Shown here: positions 42,801-54,800 of the stretch, piece by piece | Layout of the letters: each line of letters starts with the position of its first letter | Position numbering within the stretch: position 1 is the first letter of the stretch | Source of the DNA: Gonium pectorale | Taxonomy: Eukaryota > Chlorophyta > Chlorophyceae > Chlamydomonadales > Volvocaceae | Assembly: GCA_001584585.1 (NCBI GenBank) | Contig: LSYV01000070.1 | Coordinates: forward strand, 123,249 to 187,248 | Length of the DNA stretch: 64,000 nt | Direction: 5' to 3' | Made by a program: the position numbers and the translations under genes | Notes under the pieces: model-generated | The model's database searches: none | What the model saw: only the letters and a program-made list of their open reading frames with translations | Told to the model about the DNA's origin: nothing

Positions 42801-45800
42801 ACGCGACGCCTCCTCCCGCTGCGGCTGCGGCTGCGGCCGCGGCTGCGCCCCACCGGTACGGCATCCCCCTGCTGCCGCGTCGCCCCTCTCCAGCCCCTCC
42901 AGGCGCGGTCGCCGCACCGCCGCCACCACAGCCACCAGCCGGCAAGGCCCTCAGTCCGCATCAGCTCCCAGCCTGGTCGTCGCCGTCGGCAGCGCGGCAT
43001 AACGTCAGGCCCGCCAGTGGGAACGCTGGAGCAGGCGCAGTTGCTGTTGCGCCTGGGCAGCCGGCGAGCAGCAGCACGCCTCCGCCGGTAGGTCCGCCTC
43101 CTTCGGCAGGTCCGCCTCCGCAGGCGGCCCATGAGGTGCGGGGCGGTCGCGTCGATCAGCCCAACAGCGATGGACTGAGGCCGGGTCCTGCAGCGCCAGC
43201 GGCGGGCGTGGTGGCGCCAACAATGGCGGCCAGCCAGGCCGCACGTACGGCCAGCAGCGTGCCGCCGCCGCCGCCAGCAGCGAGCCAAGCCGCCAGGCTG
43301 GTCTATTTCGTCCACACGTGGGACCGGAGCGCGGCTGCAGGGAACGACCGAGGCACCGCTGTGGCCTGGACGCCTGACCCCGCAGCAGCCACAACTCAGG
43401 CCACCGGCGCGGCCGCGCCACCGCCGGCGAGCGCCTCGGCCAGCAGGGGTTTGGCAGGCGCGCTGTGGCCGCGGCAGCGGGGGCGAACCGTGCCGGCGGC
43501 GCCCGCCGCGTCTGCGGTTGCCCCACCCTCTGTCCCTATCCCTGTGGCGCCGTCGGTCGGTCGGACGAAGAGTCCCGATACAAAGAGCGCCCCGACAGCG
43601 GCAGTGCGGCCGCAGTCCGTCACCAGCACCACCGCTCAGCCCGTGGCCGTGCCGCCGCGCGCCTCCTCTCCCCCAGCAACCGCTGTCCTGCCATCAGCAA
43701 CCAGGCTGCCCGTGCCGGACGTGCTGCGCCAGCCGGCAGTAGCGGCGGCTGAGTGCTCTTCGCATCAGCTTGGTGAGCAGCAGCCGCAGCAGCAGCGGAT
43801 GCACGAGTTCCGGGCAGTGTCCGGCGTCGGTCATGCCCCCAGCACGGCCGCGGTCGGGTGTAGAGCGGCCGCTGCTGAGGCAGGCGGGGCTGAGGCACCC
43901 GCGCCTGATCTAGGGCGCCAGCCTAGTGAAGCAGCGGAGGCGCAAGAAGCCGGCGAGGAGCTAGCTCGCAGCTTGCCGCGGCGCTCCGGTGGCATCGGCA
44001 GCCGGGAGCTGCTGGCTGCTGTCCCAGAGCCGTGTCTCGCCACAGGAGACGCCCCTGTGGCATCTCCGCAGCCCGACCCGGCGGCAGAGGCAGCAGTGGC
44101 TGCAGCTCCGGGCGGTAGCCCTGCACCGGTGCCCACTGCCCTGGAGTTGGCGCCGGAGCAGTCGCAGGCCCCAACCCCGGACTCTTCTCTGGAGCTGCCG
44201 CCCGCCCCTCCGGCGGCGTCTCTCGCAGCTGCGGCGCTGGACCAGGCCCCAGCCCCACGCCCCGAGCCCACCACCCAGGCCCCTGCTGAGCCGGTTGGAG
44301 ATTTGGACACAGGTGCAGACACGACGCTGAAGCCGGAGGCGACCCCAGAGCAGCACCTGGCTGCGGATGCGTCGGGAGCTCGGGACTCAGCCTGGGCCTC
44401 GGCCCCAGGAGAAGAGCCGGCTATCGCCTCAGCTCAACCCCGGGATTCGCCATCGCTTGCCTCTGATGCGCCAGGAGTTCCAGATCCGGTCCGGATCGCG
44501 AATGCGCTCCCCGCAACGGATCCTGCGGCAAGGTCGGCGCAAAGCCTGGAGCCGGGCCCCTCAGCGCCACCGGCGTCAGCCCCTGACTCGGTAGCGCAGG
44601 CGCCAGGCCCCGACTCTACCGATGCGGCGGCCCGGGCCATTGCCCCAGCGGCGGCTACAAACCAGCCATCCGGCGCCAGTCCCGCCCAGTCCCAGCTGAA
44701 AGAGCCGGCTGCGGCTGCGTCCGCTGGCGCTGAAGGCAGGGTCAAGGCTTCCAGCCCTACGGATTGCAAGGACGCAGCGTCGGCAGACTGCCCAGCAAGG
44801 TCTCCACCAGAGGAATTGCCAACATTGGTCGATGCCTCAGCCTCGGGCCGCTCGCTAGCTGCAGACGAGGCCCGGTCGGCTGAGGGGGCGGTGGCAGCTG
44901 CTGTAGGAGCTGCCAGCAGGGAGCGCGGTCAGGACGCTGAGCGAGGGTCTGCTGCCAGCGCTGCTCCGGGTTTAGCGGCACCAGGCGGCGGACAGCAGCA
45001 CGCCGCCGCCGTCACCATGGGGCCTTACCTAGCCGGCGTGGAGGCTGATGCCGCCCATATGCACCGGCCTCTCGGTGCGGACGCGATGTCCCCAGGCGGA
45101 CGCGCTGAGGGCCCTGCTGCCGCGCCGGAGCCCCAGCCAGACGGGGCTGCGTTGCATCCCGCAAGGGCCGAGGCGGCTGCCGCGCCGCCGCTGGAGGCGG
45201 ATGCGGCAGAGGGCAGCGCTGAGCCGATGTCCGGGGCCGGGGCTGCGGGCGCAGACGGCGGGGTCAAGGAGGCGAACGCCCCGCCCTCGAGCGGCTCAGC
45301 GGACCAACAGCACCAGCGGCTGCGGGGGCAACCTGACGACCTGACGCGCGCGACCCAGCGCTGTCCGCCACCGCCGCCATTGGGACAGCGGCCGCCAGGC
45401 CTGTCGCCGGAGCTCCTGGACCGAGCTGCGCCAGCAGCGACAGAGCAGCAGGCGGTGGTTGTGGTGGCAGGTAGTAGCCTGGTGGTGGCGGCGCTGGCAG
45501 TGCCGGTGGCGGTTGTGCCCCAGGCCGTTGCGCTAGGCGTGGTGGTGGCGGGCTCCGGGCCACAGCTTCCCGTCGATGGCGCGGGGCAGGCGCGTGCCGT
45601 GGAGCAGCCGCCACCGCCGCCGCTGCCGCCGCCGCAGCAGCAGCAGAGTGTCCTGTCAGAGCCTGACGGGCTTCCGCGGCCGTCGCTTGACACGGCCCAT
45701 GGGTCGCGGGCCTCAGGGCTCGCCGCCGCCCCTGGCGTGGTTGACGCAAAGGTCAGCGATGCTGCTAGCGGCGGCGGCCCGCTGGAGCCGCAACGACCCG

Positions 45801-48800
45801 CCGCCGGTATCGCGAATGGGGACGGTGTCCGCTCTAATGAGGTATCTTCGGAAGGGCACCGGGTGACTGCCGCCGCCGCTGCAACCCGAGGCGACCGCTC
45901 GACCGGTGCGCAGCGGGAGCGCAGCGGAAGCCCCGTAGCTGCCTTCCATGCGGCCCGTCTGGGCCCGAATGATGGCACTGCTGGCATGCCTGGCTGCGGA
46001 AGCGGCGATGGCGGTGGGCGCGGCGGAGGCGGCGCGCATTTTGCACAGCACCCGGTGTCACCCGGCACCCAGCGATGGCGTGAGGACCTTGCCGGCAGCC
46101 CCTGCAGCGACAGCGCAACCTCTGACAGCCGCCGCAGCGGCGACGCTGAGCAGGCGAGGAGGAGCGTGGAGGGCTTGCTGGGGCTGATACTGCCCACCCT
46201 CAGCTCCGGTGGCGATGGCGGCGGCGTGGGGCCGGTTGACGCTGCCGGGGCCGATGTCGACGAGGAGGCCACGGGCCAGCAGCAGCAGCCGGCTGTGGAC
46301 GACAGCCAACAGCCTCGAGACCAGCGACGGTGGCAGAGGCGGCAGGCGGGCCTCCCACGGGGCCCGGGGCCGGGGCCGGGGCCGGAGTCAGCGCGGGCGG
46401 GGCGAGCTCAAGGCTTGATCCCGCCGGCAGCTGCCGGGGACGGCCCGGAACAGGCGGAGGCCAGTCACGGGGCTGACAAGGGCGGCCGCCAGGCGGTTAA
46501 CTCTGCCGCTGGGGCTGCTGCGGATGCGGCCGCTGCAGCAGCAACCGCAGCTGCCCTTTACCAGCCGGTACCCGGCGCCGCCCAGCCGCCTGCGCCTGCG
46601 GCTGCTGTGGCTGCTGAACCTGCTGCGGTCACTGCCGTGGCGCAGACACCAGCACCGGCGTCCGGCATGCGGCCTGTTGGCGATCAGCCCACGACAGAGG
46701 AGAGGTCGGAGAGCCCCGGGGCTGGTGGGGTTGGCAGCCCGTGGGGCAGCGAGGTGGCGTCACCCTTCCGCAGCAGCACCCCAGCGGCCCAACCCGCTCA
46801 CTCTGGACAGCGGCCTAGGCTCGGTATCGTTCCGATTGGGCTGGGTGCCGACATCGGCGCCAAAGGCGCTGGTCTGCCGTCGGCTCAACCTGGAAAGGCT
46901 GGCGCTGCGGCTGATGAGCCGGGCGGCGGCGAGACTGGCAGTGCAGCCGCTGCTGTCCCCACCGAGGTAAGCCCCCAGTGCGCCGGGGCCGGACCAGGCC
47001 GGCAGCAATCGGCATCTGGAGTGTCTGGAGTTGGCCAACAAGGTGGAGATGCCACGGCCGCTGCTGTGGCGAGGCTGATGGGGGTGGTGGCGTCCGAAGG
47101 GCCGGCCGGGGCTTCTGCGGCCGCAGCGGTGGCGGTGGCAGCTCTGGTTCTGGCTCCGGCCGAACCGCAAGGCATTGTTGGCGCTGGCATGGGGCATGAG
47201 AAACGCGGCGGTGACGGCGACGGACAGCGGGCTGCACCGTTGAGAAGCGAGGAGGGTGAGGGTCGCGAGGATTCGGCGGCGGGAGCAGCGATCGACCAGG
47301 AACGCCACCGCACCGAGCGGGCTGCGGGCACGGCGGCGAGCCCGGTGCGGGAGGCCCGGGATGATGGGGAGGAGGGCCAGCTGCCTGCGAGGGCCATCGA
47401 CAGGCTGCTGCTTCCGACCGAGCGCGAAGCACGGCCGCTCGTGGAGGACGAAGCCGCCGCCTCCCGCCCCTCCTGCCCTTCCCAAGGCCTCAGCGGGCGC
47501 AGCTCGGAGACCTTGGGTACTGGCAGCGTGTTGATCCCGAACGGTGGGAGCGGCAGCCATGCAGGAGGCGAAGGAGCAGCGGCAGCAGTTGGCAAGGTTG
47601 GAGGGGGCGATGCTGTGGTGCAGCCCGCAGTGGATACGCGGCCATGTCCCGATGCGGAGCCGCTGACGGTGTCAGGCCTGCAACTGTTTTTGGATTTGAG
47701 GGATGATGCGCCTGCATTGGCACCGCAGCATATGGGCGAGGTGGTGCGGGAGCAGGAGGGAGACCGGCCGGCTCCGGCCCAGGCGGTGGCCGCCCCAGCA
47801 GCTGGCAATGAGGCCCCGCACCACGACGCCGGCGCGGCCTTGCCGCAGACGCACTCCACCCACCCATTCGGCAATGGCAGCGGCGCTGCTATCGGGCGTG
47901 ACTCTGTGGAGGCCGTCCATCCCGTGCCCGACACGGTGACGGCTGCAGATGCGGTTCGTGCGGCGCAGCTCGCGCAGCCCACCATGGCGCCGGCTGAGCC
48001 TGCTGCGGCTCCCGCTCCAGCGATCCTTGCGACCCCGGCCGCTGCTGCGGCGCTGCCCCCGCACCCTGTGGCAGCTCCGGCTGCGCTTGCTGTGCCCCCG
48101 CCCGTTGCAAAGGAAGGCCTTGACCGGCGGACGGCCGTTGCGGTACCTGGCGGCTCGGCCGGCCTGCGTCGCACTGCGGCCGCTACTGGTGTTTCGGCAA
48201 CGCCATCTGCTACAGGCGCCCCGCCTTTAACGGGAGGGGCCGCCGCAGTTCTGCTGCCGGTGGCCGCCAACGCTGTTGCGCGGGCCTGGCCGGCGACGGC
48301 GAGGTCCGCGTCTGCCGGGCCCGCCCTGCGGCCGGCGACGGGGCGTCGCGCCGGCCCGGCGACGGCCTCGCGTGCGAGGGAGATCCTCGCGGCCGCGCTG
48401 CGTGGGGCAACCGGTGCGGGAGGCAGCAGGACCCAGCTGCTACGCGGCGTCGCACGGCAGATCCCAACGGGCGGGCTGCAGATTCCCAGGCTCAAGAGGC
48501 GGGAGGGACCGGTGGCAGCAGCAGGGCAGGAGGTAGCTGGTAGCGGCTCTGCTGACCAGCAAGCACCAGCGGCTGCATCCGCGAGGGTAACGGTTCCACC
48601 GGCGCTGCCGTCGATGCCGCAAGGCATTGCGGCCGCCGGCACGCAACAGCCTAGGTCGCGCCAGGGTGGAAAAGAGGCCAGCGGCGTGGCAGATGACAGT
48701 CTCGGTGGCGCGGGCGTAGCAGCTGTGCAAGACGAATGGTACGCAGCAGCTGCGCGGAGCGATGGTGGATTCCGGACTGCAGAGGTCAAGGAAGAGGAGA

Positions 48801-51800
48801 CGCAGGCGGCGCTACCAAGCCCTGCGCCGGAAGCAGCGGGTGGCGCCAAAAGCACCTCAGTTCCAGACAGCTGCGTTGGCACCGCGCATGTTCGGACGGC
48901 CGAATTTTTGGCTGCGGTCGGCGGGGCCGACCGCGTCGGCCGCGCCCCGATCCCTCACCGCAACGCATTAGCTGGGTTTCTCGCAGGATCCGGTGGGAAC
49001 TTGGCAGAGCCTTCCGAAGACGCCCCGCGGGTCCATGCAGAGATCGCGGCCACCGCCGCCCCGCCGATCGCAACACTGCAGGAGGAGGAGCCGGTGGCAG
49101 CGGAGGCTGCAGTTCTGACAGTTGTTGGAAGCGGCTCAACGGCAGCAGCGGCGGTTCCGTCGGCGGACAGGTGCCTAGGCGCATCACCTTCGGCACACGG
49201 CCCTGGCCATGAAGTTACCGCGGCCAGCGGCGTAGTAGCCACGACTGCTGTTTTGGGTGACGCGAGCCAAGCATCGCTGCGTATCGTTGTGCCGTCGCTA
49301 CCGGTCCAGCGGGAGCCTCTGCGCGACGAACCTGCGGCGGCGACCAGCGTGGCGGCAAATTCTGCTCTCCAGCCGCAGCAGCCTCCGGCGGCGGGCTGCG
49401 TTGGCGTGCCGGTGGCGACGGCGTTGCCGTACGGCGGTACGGCGCTCGCGCACGGTGATGGTGGGGCGGCGCTTGAGGGCTTGTCAGCACCTCCCTGCGC
49501 AAGCGCTGCGCCCGCAGCCTCCAAAGCGGACGTCGCCGCTATGAAGACGGAGCAGGACCCTTCTCTGTTACCTCAACGGCCTGCGGACGCCCGACAAGCT
49601 TCAGAGGGAGCTGGGCCCGGAGGCAGTGCCCACCCCAGCAAGGCCCGCGTCGAGCAGACGAAAACTGCCGAGGTACCCGTGCAGCTGCCCGATCTGGCGT
49701 TCCAGCCCCACGAGCCATCATGGGCGGGGCGCGCTCCAACGCTCTCAGGCAGCGCCGATGTAACGTTGTTAGCGAGCCCTCCGGCAGCGCCGACACAGGC
49801 AGCGCCCACGCCTACACAGCAGCCGCAGCCACAGCCGCAGCCACAGCCGCAACCGCACGCCGCCTCCCGCAGGGACGCCGGCACTGACGCGTGGGGTGGA
49901 GCGGCCGCCGGCAGCACACCCGACGCAGGGCGGCCTGCTGCCACCCCTGAGCCTGCAGCAGCTCGGCCCGGCCCTGCAGGCAGTGTGACTCCTGCGCCAA
50001 CCCTCCTCCCGGATCTGCACCCCACGCAACAACCTCCAGCAACAGGGATTTCCATCGGACGGGCCTCCACAGCAGCAGGGCTGCTGGCTCCGGCGCGCGA
50101 GCGTGTCACCGTTACTGCTGTTGCCCGTGGCGAGGCTTACACGGCAAAGGAGAGGGTCGGCGCTGCCATCCTCCCCCCGCAACAGCATACCCGGCCGCCG
50201 CGGCCGCCAAGGCCACCGGAGCCGCCAGCTGTCCTGCCACCGGCCGCGGCGGCTGGGTTAAAAACGCAAGTGCGGAAGCTGCGTGCTGTGCCTCCGCCGG
50301 CAGCAGCTTCGACCGCTCCGCCGATGACAGGTGCTGGAGCTGCGGCGCCAGCCGGCAAGGCGGCAGGCGCGACGCAGACTGGTACAGCTGGAGGGGTAGC
50401 AGCGCAGGCCGCCCAGTCGGCGAAGGCTGCTGCGGAAGCAGCAGCCGCGGGTTGCGCAGGCACTCCGGAGAGACGGGGCCGGAAGCGGTTGCCGTCTCCA
50501 AGGGAGCAGCAGCAGCCGCAGCTAGGGGCCGGTGAGGCGGGCGCCGGGGCTGAGGTCGGCGCTGCGGCTGCCTCCAGTGGCGGGGCGGCAGCGGCCGCAC
50601 CCGAAGCGCGGTTGCCCAAACGACATGCTCCCGCTGGCCAGAGCGGCGCTGCGGAGGCAGCAGATGCTGCGCTCCGCGACGAAGAACGCATCCTGGATGA
50701 CATCCTTCGGAGGGGTAGGGTATGGGATGGTGGAGGGGATGCACAGCGCTGTTCTGCCGCCCCTTGGATGCTTGCCGGGTCGCGAAAGACATCTTCCGGG
50801 CGGCCGAACCGCCTAAACGTATCCGCTAACGCCCTGTGTTAGCGGCTATCACTGACAGCGTTCCGGGCTGCTGACATGGTTCTGATGACATCCGCCGCGA
50901 TCCCGCGATCCGATTTCAGCCTGAAGCTCGGTGTCCGCCTTGGCTCCCTTTGCGCCCCATCCATCATCCCATTATTGCCCTATCCCATCCCAACCATTCC
51001 GCCTGCCCGCCCTCCCGCCCGCCTGCAGTACCGCCCGTGCCGTACTTATCGCTGCAGGAGATTCGCGCCCGGGTGCTGGGCCTCCGCTGCAGCGTGATAA
51101 TGCCTCGCTGGGAGCGTCGGGAGGTGGTGCAGCAGGCGGCGGCCGCCATGCTGGCTTTAGACGCGGAGGTGACCCGCGGGTCGGCCCCGCTGCTGCTGCT
51201 CGAGACGCCCCGCTTCTACGTCGTGAGCCCCAGCGAGCACCTCATGGCAGCCTGGGCAGCGGCCGACGCCGCGGCTGCCGCCGTCGAGGCGAGGACGGCG
51301 AGGACGAGGGCGGCGGGGGATGAAGCGGCGACAACGGCGCGGCGCACGCCTAGGGGCGGGGAGCAGCGCGCGCCGGCGCCACGCTCGGGGCGGAGGCAGT
51401 CGCAGCAGCGCCGCGGTGGCTCAGGATCGCGAGAACCGGCGGGAACTGCTGAGATGCCATTCGACCAGGAGTTTGGTGCGGGCGAGGCCCTGGCGCCGTC
51501 GGTTCCGACGGCCGGGCCCCTGCAGGATCGTCCGACAGTGCCTCACCAGGGGCCGGCGGCGAGCGGCTCCGCCAGCGCACGTGCCACAACCCCGCCAACC
51601 GGTACAAGTGGTGCTGGGATAGCAGCAGCAGCATTATCGCCGACAGCAGCGGGGAATGGCACTGGCGCTGGCGCTGTTGCAGCGAACCGAGAAGGCGCGG
51701 TTGACGGGGTGGGTCTGTTCGGCGCAAGCGACAGCACCGGCAGGGAAGGAGGCCAGTCGGACATCAGGCCGCAGAAGCGGGCGCGGTTGGGGCCCACGGG

Positions 51801-54800
51801 ACTGCAGGTACCGCCGGCTCCGGCTGCCGCCGCGCCGGGTCCGGCCGGGCTTGCGCATCCCGCCGAGGCACCGCAGCAGTCCGCCGCGCTGCCGCCGGAG
51901 GGCCCCCTGCCGACCGACCCAGCGCGCGCCTCGCAGGATCGCAGCCGATCACCGAAACCGCAGGCCGCGCAGCAGCACGCACCATCGCCAGTGCAAAACC
52001 AGCAGCAGGAGCGGCAGCCGGAGCAGCAGCGCTCGCCGAGTGCCGCGGCACCAGGCAGTCAGGGGGAAGCTCAGCACAGCCCGCACACGCCGCGCGCCAA
52101 CAAAACTCAAGCTGCCTCTGTCCGCACCGCTCGAGGGATCCCATCGTCCGGCCGTCGAAGAAATGGCAGGAGCAGCGGTGGCGGCAGCGGGGTGGGTGAC
52201 GCAGGCTTGGGCTCCAGCGGAGGCGCCAGCGGGGGAAGGAGTGGTAACATCTTGTGCAGCGGAGGTGGCGGCGTGCGGCGAAGCGCGCGACTCCAGCAGG
52301 CGGCCGCAGGCGGCCCCGTAGCGGACGAGGTTGGTACAGGAGGTGGAGGCGGAGGCGCCATCAGCAGCGGTGGCCTGCCCCGGGCGCTGCACCGACGTAC
52401 GCACACGGATAGCGATCAGCAGCTGCCGCGCCGGCGCGCCACCGGCCGCCCACGCCTGGGGACGAGTGGCACCGAAGGCGGAGCGTGGGCGGACGCGGAG
52501 GAACGCGCCCGTCGGTCGGCGACGGCGGGCGGCGGCNNNNNNNNNNNNNNNNNNNNCGGCGCCCGTCGGTGGCACGGCGGCGGCGCCCGTCGGTGGCACG
52601 GCGGCGGCGCCCGTCGGTGGCACGGCGGCGGCGCCCGTCGGTGGCACGGCGGCGGCGCCCGTCGGTGGCACGGCGGCGGCGCCCGTCGGTGGCACGGCGG
52701 CGGCGGCCGCGGCCGCGGCTGTGCAGGACGCCCTTGCGTTTGCGGCTGCTTCCCCGCAGCCCGCTGTAAGTCTCGGGCTCGGTGGCGCTGGGATGAGGGT
52801 CCCAGAAGCAACTGCCGATGCGGCCGCGGGGGCTGCGGAGGCGGTAGAGGCCGCCGCGGCTGGGCCGGTTCCAAACGTGCTAAACGAGGCGTCAGGCGCC
52901 GCGCCGGCGCCTGTAGCAGCCCCGGAAGGGGCCGGAGGAGCGGCGGGGCCCGTGTTCTGGGCTGCGCAGGCCACGGCGGTCGCAGGCGCGACCGTCGGCG
53001 GAGTGCCCGTGGTGGCGGGCTTCGAGATGCGCATCCGAGTGTCAGGACCCGGTGCAGGACCCGCTGTCCCCTTGCCCGCGGGCCTTCGCCCCGTTGGCGA
53101 TGCAGTGGCGGCCATGCGTGCCGCGGCAGTCCCCGGGACCGGGTCCGCTGCCGCCACCGGGCACACCGCTCCGCCGCCGCCTGCGTGGGCGCCGCCTGTG
53201 GCTGGCAGCGGCGGCGTTCCACTGGGCCCGCATCCTGCCGCTGGCGGCGCGGCGTCTGCTTCGCCGCCGCCCACCACGGATGCCATTGGCGAGGCCGAGC
53301 GTGGGCCAGCCGCCGCTGCTGTGGAGCCGGCGGCAGGGCTGGTTGCCGGGGAAGGCGGCGGCAGGCTTGCCGGCGCCGAATCACAGCATGGGCAGGGACC
53401 AACAGACGAGGCAACTCCCGCGCCACAGCGCCGCACCGCTCCTGCAGGTGGTGCCGGCATTGCGGGCGGTGCGGCGCGAGGGGCTGGCGGCCGGTCGCCG
53501 CTCGCGCGCCTGGTCCGAGAGGCCTTGGAGGAACTGGTGGCGGAGGCGGAGGCGGAGGAGGAGGCGGAGGAGGCCGAGGCGCTGGCGGCGGATCAGAGCG
53601 CCCCGGTGATGGCGGGGCCAAGATTTCAGACGGTCTCGGGCGAAGCATTGGCGACGGCCGCGGCAGCCCCGGACAAGGCCGCCGGGCAGACCGCAGCTTG
53701 GGACGAGGCCACGCGCCGCGTGCCTGTCGACAGCGGCGGCGTCGGCGCCATTCCGTGCGGCGCCACCTACCAGTCAGCAAGTCCTGCGGGTGGTGCTGGC
53801 GCCACAGCGGCGTCGCAGGAAGGGGCGCCGCCGCTGGGCGCTGAACCTGCGGGCGACCTCGCGCCCCCATACTACCCAGCGTCGCCGACGTCTCTGGTCG
53901 CCGGCCCGGGATCCTCGTCGCCGTCTCCTTCCCCGTCTCCGTCCCCAGGGTCCCCCTCCCTGGACGGGCCGCTGCGGCTGCACCTGGACGAGCTGCTCAT
54001 CACGCGGGCCCAGCAGCAGAGGGACAAGGTGGGCAGGCTGCGAGGGCGTGGGGAGGCGGGGAGCCAGGTGGGCGGGCGGCGAGGGCGTGGGGATGCGGGG
54101 AACCAGGTGGACGATGAAGGAAGTACCGGTATGCAACGCACACCAAATGCTCCCATTTCCGGTGGAGAGTGACTGTGGGATAATTTGTGTTGAAACGAAA
54201 ATGCGCATACGACGAGCGTAAGCGCAAAAGTGATGGTGTCGTTGCAGGACTTAGCGCCCGAGGTAGTCGAATGGGTGATGTCCCCGCATGTTAGTTCGCC
54301 GGCGACCACCGCCGTAGCCCCCGATGCCGCCCGGAATTCTCTCTGGGGTGACCCTATGCGATGCCGTGTCTGGCGCACCAAATTTTGTGTGTGTAACCAG
54401 CGGCCTGCTTCAGCGCAATCTAGGACTGTGGCCCCGTTCCGTACTTGCGTTGCCGCCCCTCACACTTGTGACTTGCGCTCCGGCCCCCAGGTGCAAGCTC
54501 AATTCGACCGCCTGCTGGGTCGACGGGGCGCGGGTGGCGCGCGGAGGCAGCCGACGCACTGCAGTAGGCGTGATGCTCTCGGAGGAGAGGCCGCAGCAGC
54601 GGGCGCTGCGCAGGGCGCTGGCGGAGCGGTAGGCAGAGGCGGCGCCGCCGCGGATAGTGCCTGGATCGATGACACCTCGCCCTCCGCCGACAGCCAGCAG
54701 CAGCCCACGCCCGAGACGCTCGACATCAGCCGCCACATGCGGCGAGTCTACGCGGGTGCGTCCGGGGATTGGGGCGCTTTTGGGCCGGCGCGCCTTTGGG

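Noticed and set aside
41572..42945. 457-aa minus-strand frame
   Set aside because: Antisense shadow within the 9.3-kb exon; no start context or conserved residues.
46885..48882. 665-aa open frame on the minus strand
   Set aside because: It is antisense to exon 5 of the giant gene. GC-rich codon bias (third-position G/C) leaves long antisense frames open; composition is random Ala/Arg/Pro and there is no splice context.
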